A stretch of 64,000 nucleotides of DNA, from the NCBI GenBank assembly GCA_949152475.1, contig OX424555.1:22834868-22898867 (forward strand). Reading direction: 5' to 3'. Made by a program: the position numbers and the translations under genes. This DNA comes from Terebella lapidaria. Taxonomy: Eukaryota; Annelida; Polychaeta; Terebellida; Terebellidae. Within the stretch, counting starts at the first letter, position 1. Every line of letters begins with the position of its first letter. Positions 58,201 to 64,000 of this stretch are shown piece after piece. The notes beneath the pieces are model-generated. The model searched no databases and was not told the origin of the DNA. It saw only the letters and a program-made list of their open reading frames with translations.

Positions 58201-61200
58201 ACACTGAGCATCGCTGTCGCCATCACTTAATTTCCTCTTCGGTATATACTAATGCTATATAAAATTGTTAAAGTTTATTTTTATTATAAAGCACCAGTGT
58301 CGAACACATCGAAAGCTGATAACTGTCATTTGATCTAGCCATAAACCACTCTCATTGAGCGGTCCTATGTGAACCCGAATACTGCCATCGAAGATGGATT
58401 GTTGGATTCATCAGTGGTAAGTGAATATTTGATGCACGTGGCTGCACTGGCTGGTTTGATTGTGATGAAGACAACTTTTGATGGGTGGCTGTGCTTCCGC
58501 ACAAACGACAGACTGGGCTGTTTATCAGACACACAAACGGTCATAGGCCTTTGTCCGGCGTAACAAAGTGCTGCTTTGAAAAAGACACGAAGCCGCTAAA
58601 ATCTTTCGCAATAGTTATGTTGGGTGACACTGTTAAAAAAATGTATACAATAGACTCGATAATTAATATTGATGGATATAATACACTGTTCAAGACAAAT
58701 CGATAATTCATAAGCTCTTGGCACAAAGGCTGTCGTCAAGAAAATGAGTGAGCCTTAAAACTAGGTTGTGTAGTTTTATCATTTTGGTGGCCCTGAGCAC
58801 GGTGACGCACGTGTACATGAAGTATTGTAACATATAATGGAACTAGGCAAAATGTAGTCGACCATTTCATTATGCTTCAGTGCATATCTTTATGGGACCA
58901 TCTTTGACTTAATTTACATGCGCACATGTATACAAAGTACATAGCCTAGATATGTTCGAATATCCAATTTTGTGATTAAAGCCTGTGTCCACGTGTATTT
59001 ATTGGTGAAATACATATAATTATATATTCGTACAACAATGTGCAGCTTTAAAAAATCCAAACTTCTGAGGTGAATAATATTCAAAGCCATAAAATTATAT
59101 TTTCAAGTTCACAATTGATACTGATGAAGTCAGCGAAATTAAACTGATATTTTTCTGAGGTATAAACCTATTGCATTGATCTTCCATGCATCCATGAGTT
59201 AACTAATTCGTAAACCGTTTTCATTCATGTTAAGGATGCAGTTTTCAACGTGATTAATCAGCTTGAAATGTAAATCTCAGCAAATGGTAAACATACGTTT
59301 AAATGAAGCACAGCCCAGCTCCTTAAACTGTCTACAGTTAATTTCACGGCTGCGTCAATAATAATTTAATGAGGAGGTATAACCTTGGGACAGGACATAT
59401 ATATTCCACCGCGAAATTTTGCAATAAAAGTGGTTGCGTTTCCGTATTCTCAGGGCAATATTTTCCGGAACTGTTTCTGGGCACGAACACCAATCAATGT
59501 TCTATTAAGGTGTGATATATACATATAAATGTAACATACAGGCTATACAAGAGAGATGAACCAGTTTATGTTACTGCATGGGTTGTTCGATGAACACAAG
59601 GGAGTAAATATGCATTGTTTATGATCTCAACATTTCTAAATTTCATTTCGTTTTTTCTTGATTATGTCCACTAGTGCTCTCACAAACAGTCAAAGAATTG
59701 TCACGAAATCTTCATTATCGATATTATTGGAATCTTCACTGGAATTTATTATAGGATCCTAAAGCTGTCAATTCACAATTTCAATAAGTGTGTCCTCTTC
59801 CGTCGTGGAAGTGTCGACCAATTACTCGAATGTTTTTTGGGGTTTTTTTTTTTAGAAATCGTGAAGTTTTCAGAAATATTCTGAAATTGCCTCTAGATGG
59901 AATGCTCGTGACTGTGTGGTCTCGTTATTAGGCAACACGAGGAGGTGACACATGAGAGGCAGAATTCAGTGATTTAAGTCAAGTGACACATCTTTGTCTA
60001 AATTCATAACAACTGAAGGAAAAGCGTCGTTCACAGAGGTTAAGACACTTCCTAAGACCAATGCAAGATTGAGACACTGTTTACAACCAATTGCAACTAT
60101 GTTATGATCTTGACTCCTCACATTTCGTCCTCCACAAACTCCTGAATCTGTGCATGACATGAAACAGAAAGCCCATAATGTTGTACCTCAAATTATTGCT
60201 CCCTGTGCACATTGTCTCGAAAAGTCAAATACTCCCTGGATGAAGGGCAATACGTCCAAATCTTAAGTGGGTCATAAAACACTAGCGAATGGATGGACAG
60301 AGGTAGGACAGAGTTGTCTCATCATCAGGAACATTCCAATAGAATAAATTCCACACAACACTTTCACAATACTGACAGTATCGATGTTATACCACACTAC
60401 ACTAGCCCGTGTACAATGTACATACAAGTATTTTAAGTAGTATTGACGTGGGTGTATATCAGAATATTTTGGTTAAAGTTTCATTAAAGTATGGTATACA
60501 CCAGCATTAATTTGTCGAATTTTTTAAAAGCCAATGTCGACGCAAGATTCAATTTTTAATGTGAAGGTGGCAATGAAGATATTGATGACAACACCTAGAC
60601 GACTGTGGACATTTAACTACCTGGCAGTGAATAACTTGAACCAACTTCAAATATACCACTGTGTGTTATCATATACCATCCAGACGTCCCTCAACATATC
60701 GTAAGAAAAGAGAGGGACTGAGATGCTACATTCTTAATTCTTCATGGATTTGACGTGCTGAAAGCTGCAATGAGTGTGAAGGAATAATGATTCGGATATT
60801 CCGAACATACATCCGGCCCGATATGTATTATGTAGCACGGGGTGAGATGGTCGTCATGTTTTAGAAGCAGGGACTTCCAGATATACGACACCAATATCTA
60901 CAAATTTTCCATTGGTAATATACCGGAACTGATAGAAGACCAGTGCAACTCTCATTTTGCGATAGCTACGAATACCGTGAGATTCCACTGGTATAATACT
61001 GAAGTGTCGGTCAACAGGAGTATAAAAATAGACTTACAGTTGCAAACGTGCTGTCTAATATTTAGAGATCAGACCTAATGTGAGATTAATAAACCGATAA
61101 CTTGCAATATTTCTAAATGATGATAAGTATAGTTGGTTATTGCCAGATACCAACCACGAAGCGGAGTGGGACAGGCAGGTATCATGTTGCTGGCACACAG

Positions 61201-61300
61201 GACCTTGTGGCCCAGAGGACTGCCAGTATCCACGCCGCCGTCAGGCAATCCGTCATTGTGATTGACACCGCCTGCCTACCTCAGCAGGAAACATAGTCAC

Positions 61301-64000
61301 CCCATCAAACTGTGTCTTCGTCTCATGCAAAACGGTCACGTGCATCAAATATGCACAAAGCCTCACGGAATTCAATGAGCAGTCTTCGATGGCAGTATTT
61401 CAGAGTTCTGTTGACACATGAATGCTGCATAATAGTGGTGCATGGCTAGATCAAATGGCAGTTGTCAGCTTCACACATGTACCACCGTGGCACATCATAT
61501 GAAAACAAACCTTCATCAATTTTATATAACATACCTGTACATATATAACACGCCTGTCGTCCACCAAGTGTTGAATTATTTCACAGGGACGGCGATATCC
61601 AGTGTTTATAATCTGCGGAACATGACCTTCTGGTGCAAGTTTACTGCACTAGCGTATCGGCATCATAAACATTCGCTGTTTATAGGTACTTGAGAGACGA
61701 GAGTTAAGTACCATGGGCTTGTGATAGCGATATTTTGAGTAGGCAAGTTGGGTTACGTACTGACCGATATTCTGATACTAAATTTAGTAATGTCACAATA
61801 CATGTAGTTCTCAATTCTTACGGAATCAATCTTATCTGGAACTATATGATGAGATTCTTTGTAGATTGTTTATTTTGAACGAAGATTAAACAACAACAAA
61901 GCGATCGACATAATATTTTGTTGTTCAGATCTGAAAATATGAACCAGGATCGATGTGGGTTCATACAGCGGAAAGTATCTACACTCATGGAAGCGAGTAG
62001 ATCTTGTGAATACAATACAGGTGTATTTGATTACTGCAGGATTGGTTTCAATGGCAAAATATCTTATATTCTCCTTCAACGTCCCCGTATTCACGTGGTG
62101 TTGTAATTTCAAGTTTGTTGTTTTGGACACGGGAATAGGATGTCATGTCATAGAATAAATGCTAACATATTTCAACACATCAACTCACTCTAGATCCCAG
62201 TTCGTCTATTGCGTGTACCAGATCTACAAATGTAGTGTCTCATTTTCATTCTTCCCTTACAATACGGTAAATCACAGAAATTCGCGGTACATGTGTAATT
62301 ATAATTTCGCATATTTTGTGGATTGCTCAGTTTGTCCAGGGAATTGTGGATGATATATGATAAGACACAGTGGTGTATTTGAGGTTGGTTCTAATTATGC
62401 AGGTGGTCAATGATGTCCAACAGTCCATTGTGTCTCAGACAGTCGTGTTGACATCAATATCTTGATTGTGATTTCGACCATAGAGTTAAACTCTTTGCTT
62501 CGACATACAAATTTGAACGTTGTGTCGACATTGGAATACAAATGGGGTACCTGCTGATGCCATGTGCTTTTGGGGCTCTGAAACAGTCTATTATGCCTAA
62601 CAAGTACAAAAACGTCATGTCCATTGTCTGCAGTATGCAAAAACAAACATGACAATTTTTTAATGCAACATTATTACGTGTTTGTATTATATGGCACAGT
62701 AGACTGTTTCTATGGGTTATCTATACCCGAATTACATGGTGGCGATCCTGGTGGCAAACAGGAACCTCATTCTGATAACGTTTTTATGGTATGTAAATAC
62801 TTTGAATTAACTTGAACAAAAATATTCTGATACACCTATATCAATATTGTATGAAGTAAATGCAGGTTTTAGTGTAATGTTGTATGAAGACGGTACTGTC
62901 AGTTTTATGGTAGTATATGATAGAATTTATTCTAATGGGAGGCTCCTGATGATGGAACAACTCTATTCCACGTCTGTACCTCTATACGCTAGCGCTTTAT
63001 GGCCCGCTGCAGATTTGGACGTATCGCCTTCATCCAGGGAGTATTTGACTTTTCGAGCAAAGTGGGGCAATAATTTGAGGTGAAACCCGTGGCCTTGCTG
63101 CTTCGTGTCACACACGGATTCAGGAGCCTGTGGGTTGTACACAAGGTTGTAATTGGTTGTAAACAGTGTATCAATCTCCAATTGGTCTTTTGAAAAGTCT
63201 TCTTTGAAGTCTTCTCCCTTTGAAGGACGATTTTCGTTTAATAGTTAGGAACTTGGATATTCAGACAAACATGGGTGGATTCACTGATGTCCACCTCTCA
63301 CGTGTCACCCACCTCCTAGTATTGCCTGGTAGCAAGGCCACACACTAACGAGCAATCTGCCTAAAGGCAATTTCAGAATATTTCGTAAGATTTCTGTTGA
63401 ATGTCAGCTATATAGAATAGCCCACATTTGTGAACCGATCATCAGGGTTGTAATCCATTATTTAAAACCGTTGACATGCAGCACGGTGGTGAAATGGAGA
63501 AATAATCAAAAACATCCTAGTAATTGGATGCCACTTCCGCGCCGGAAAAGGACACACTTATTGAGATTGCCATTTGACAGCATTAGGACCCTATAATAAA
63601 TTCCACTGAAGTGATACCAAGATTATCGGTAGGGAAGGTGTTCACGACAATACCACGACCTTATTGTGAAATCACGAGTGTGGTCATATTATTCAAGTAA
63701 AAACGATATGTGATTTTAAAGGAAATCTTGAGATCTTACATTTTCATATGAACAACATGTATGTTAGCTTCTTTGTTTGGATAGACAGCCATGTATTAAC
63801 ACAAAATGGTTCATATCTCCTGTAGAGTCAGTATGTTACATATATGTGGAGCCTAAATATGCCGTTCCATCCTCGTTAACAGACCATAGATTGGTAAAAA
63901 CTATTGCCACGACAATAAGCGAACGCAGCCATGCTTGTTGTTATGCTATGTCACGGAAAGTTAGTTATCCATGCCCAAAGCTTGTAACTCTTGATCAAGT
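61301..64000 (-). repeat. Inverted right-end segment of the long repeat
   Basis: From about 61300 the markers appear as reverse complements and in reverse order: the TGACAACTGCCATTTGATC marker (inverted near 61455-61475), the GGGCAATACGTCC-type marker (inverted near 63010-63030), and the TAAATAATGGATGTACAAC-type marker (inverted near 63450). The array thus ends, as it starts, in opposite orientation, and the segment runs to the window edge. Confidence 0.8.

Larger units (their letters stand above)
33291..61300 (+). repeat. Degraded tandem array of a very long non-coding repeat, about six units
   Basis: An ordered set of sequence markers recurs. The marker TTATGTYGGGC...GGTAATTAGTATTGATGCCGC occurs near 33412, 39091, 41155, 46796, 53567 and 58613. 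The marker TAAATAATGGATGTACAAC occurs near 34660, 36858, 51160 and 56052. The marker GGGCAATACGTCCAAAT occurs near 35120, 37245 (altered), 42112, 51590, 56500 and 60243. Their order within a unit is constant. Spacings range from 2 to 6.8 kb because of internal deletions, a duplication and nested elements; after removing these the basic unit is roughly 4-5 kb. No unit has coding capacity. Copies differ by many substitutions, so the array is old. Confidence 0.85.

Overview
The window looks like nuclear DNA of a marine invertebrate, most likely a bivalve or other mollusc. This is an inference from its AT-rich, repeat-laden, intron-like sequence and from its mix of elements: a large Ty3/gypsy element, a Penelope-like element whose 3' tail matches a type common in bivalves and lancelets, hammerhead-bearing small repeats, and TA-flanked MITEs. 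No bacterial-style gene organisation is present.

Positions 1 to about 13,280 are strikingly GC- and CpG-rich and are coded almost entirely on the minus strand. Read in that direction, they hold a 5' LTR (13276-12667), a primer-binding site, two tandem near-identical gag copies (12554-10764 and 10724-8508), and an uninterrupted pol of 1531 codons (8796-4201) with protease, reverse transcriptase, RNase H and integrase. A 1.9-kb spacer follows, and then a long reading frame (2284 to beyond position 1, at least 761 codons) with two C2H2-type zinc fingers. This last frame is the most interesting coding sequence here. It is either an unusual third ORF of the gypsy element or the start of a separate LINE. 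No 3' LTR was found in the window.

Positions 13,401-17,200 are four tandem copies of a 947-bp satellite. Each unit carries a fragment of a dispersed small repeat whose minus strand shows a hammerhead-ribozyme-like core. From 17,200 to 32,400 the DNA is AT-rich with few features: a foldback element with a nested MITE (24.4-25.0 kb), diverged repeats (26.5-27.8 kb), and one convincing host-gene 5' end on the minus strand, with CCAAT and TATA boxes near 29,480 and a signal-peptide exon at 29,217-29,107.

Positions 32,450-64,000 are dominated by a degraded array of a very long non-coding repeat. About six direct units lie between 33.3 and 61.3 kb, and the orientation is reversed at both ends. Several elements are nested in the array: a Penelope-like reverse transcriptase, itself split by a dimeric hammerhead-like (retrozyme-like) repeat; two further single copies of that repeat; a LINE 3' end; a 2.24-kb transposon enclosing a TA-flanked MITE and an array of more than 20 CACGTG/AACGTG palindromes; and a 337-bp foldback element.

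Apart from the signal-peptide exon and a possible downstream exon, no host gene could be supported.
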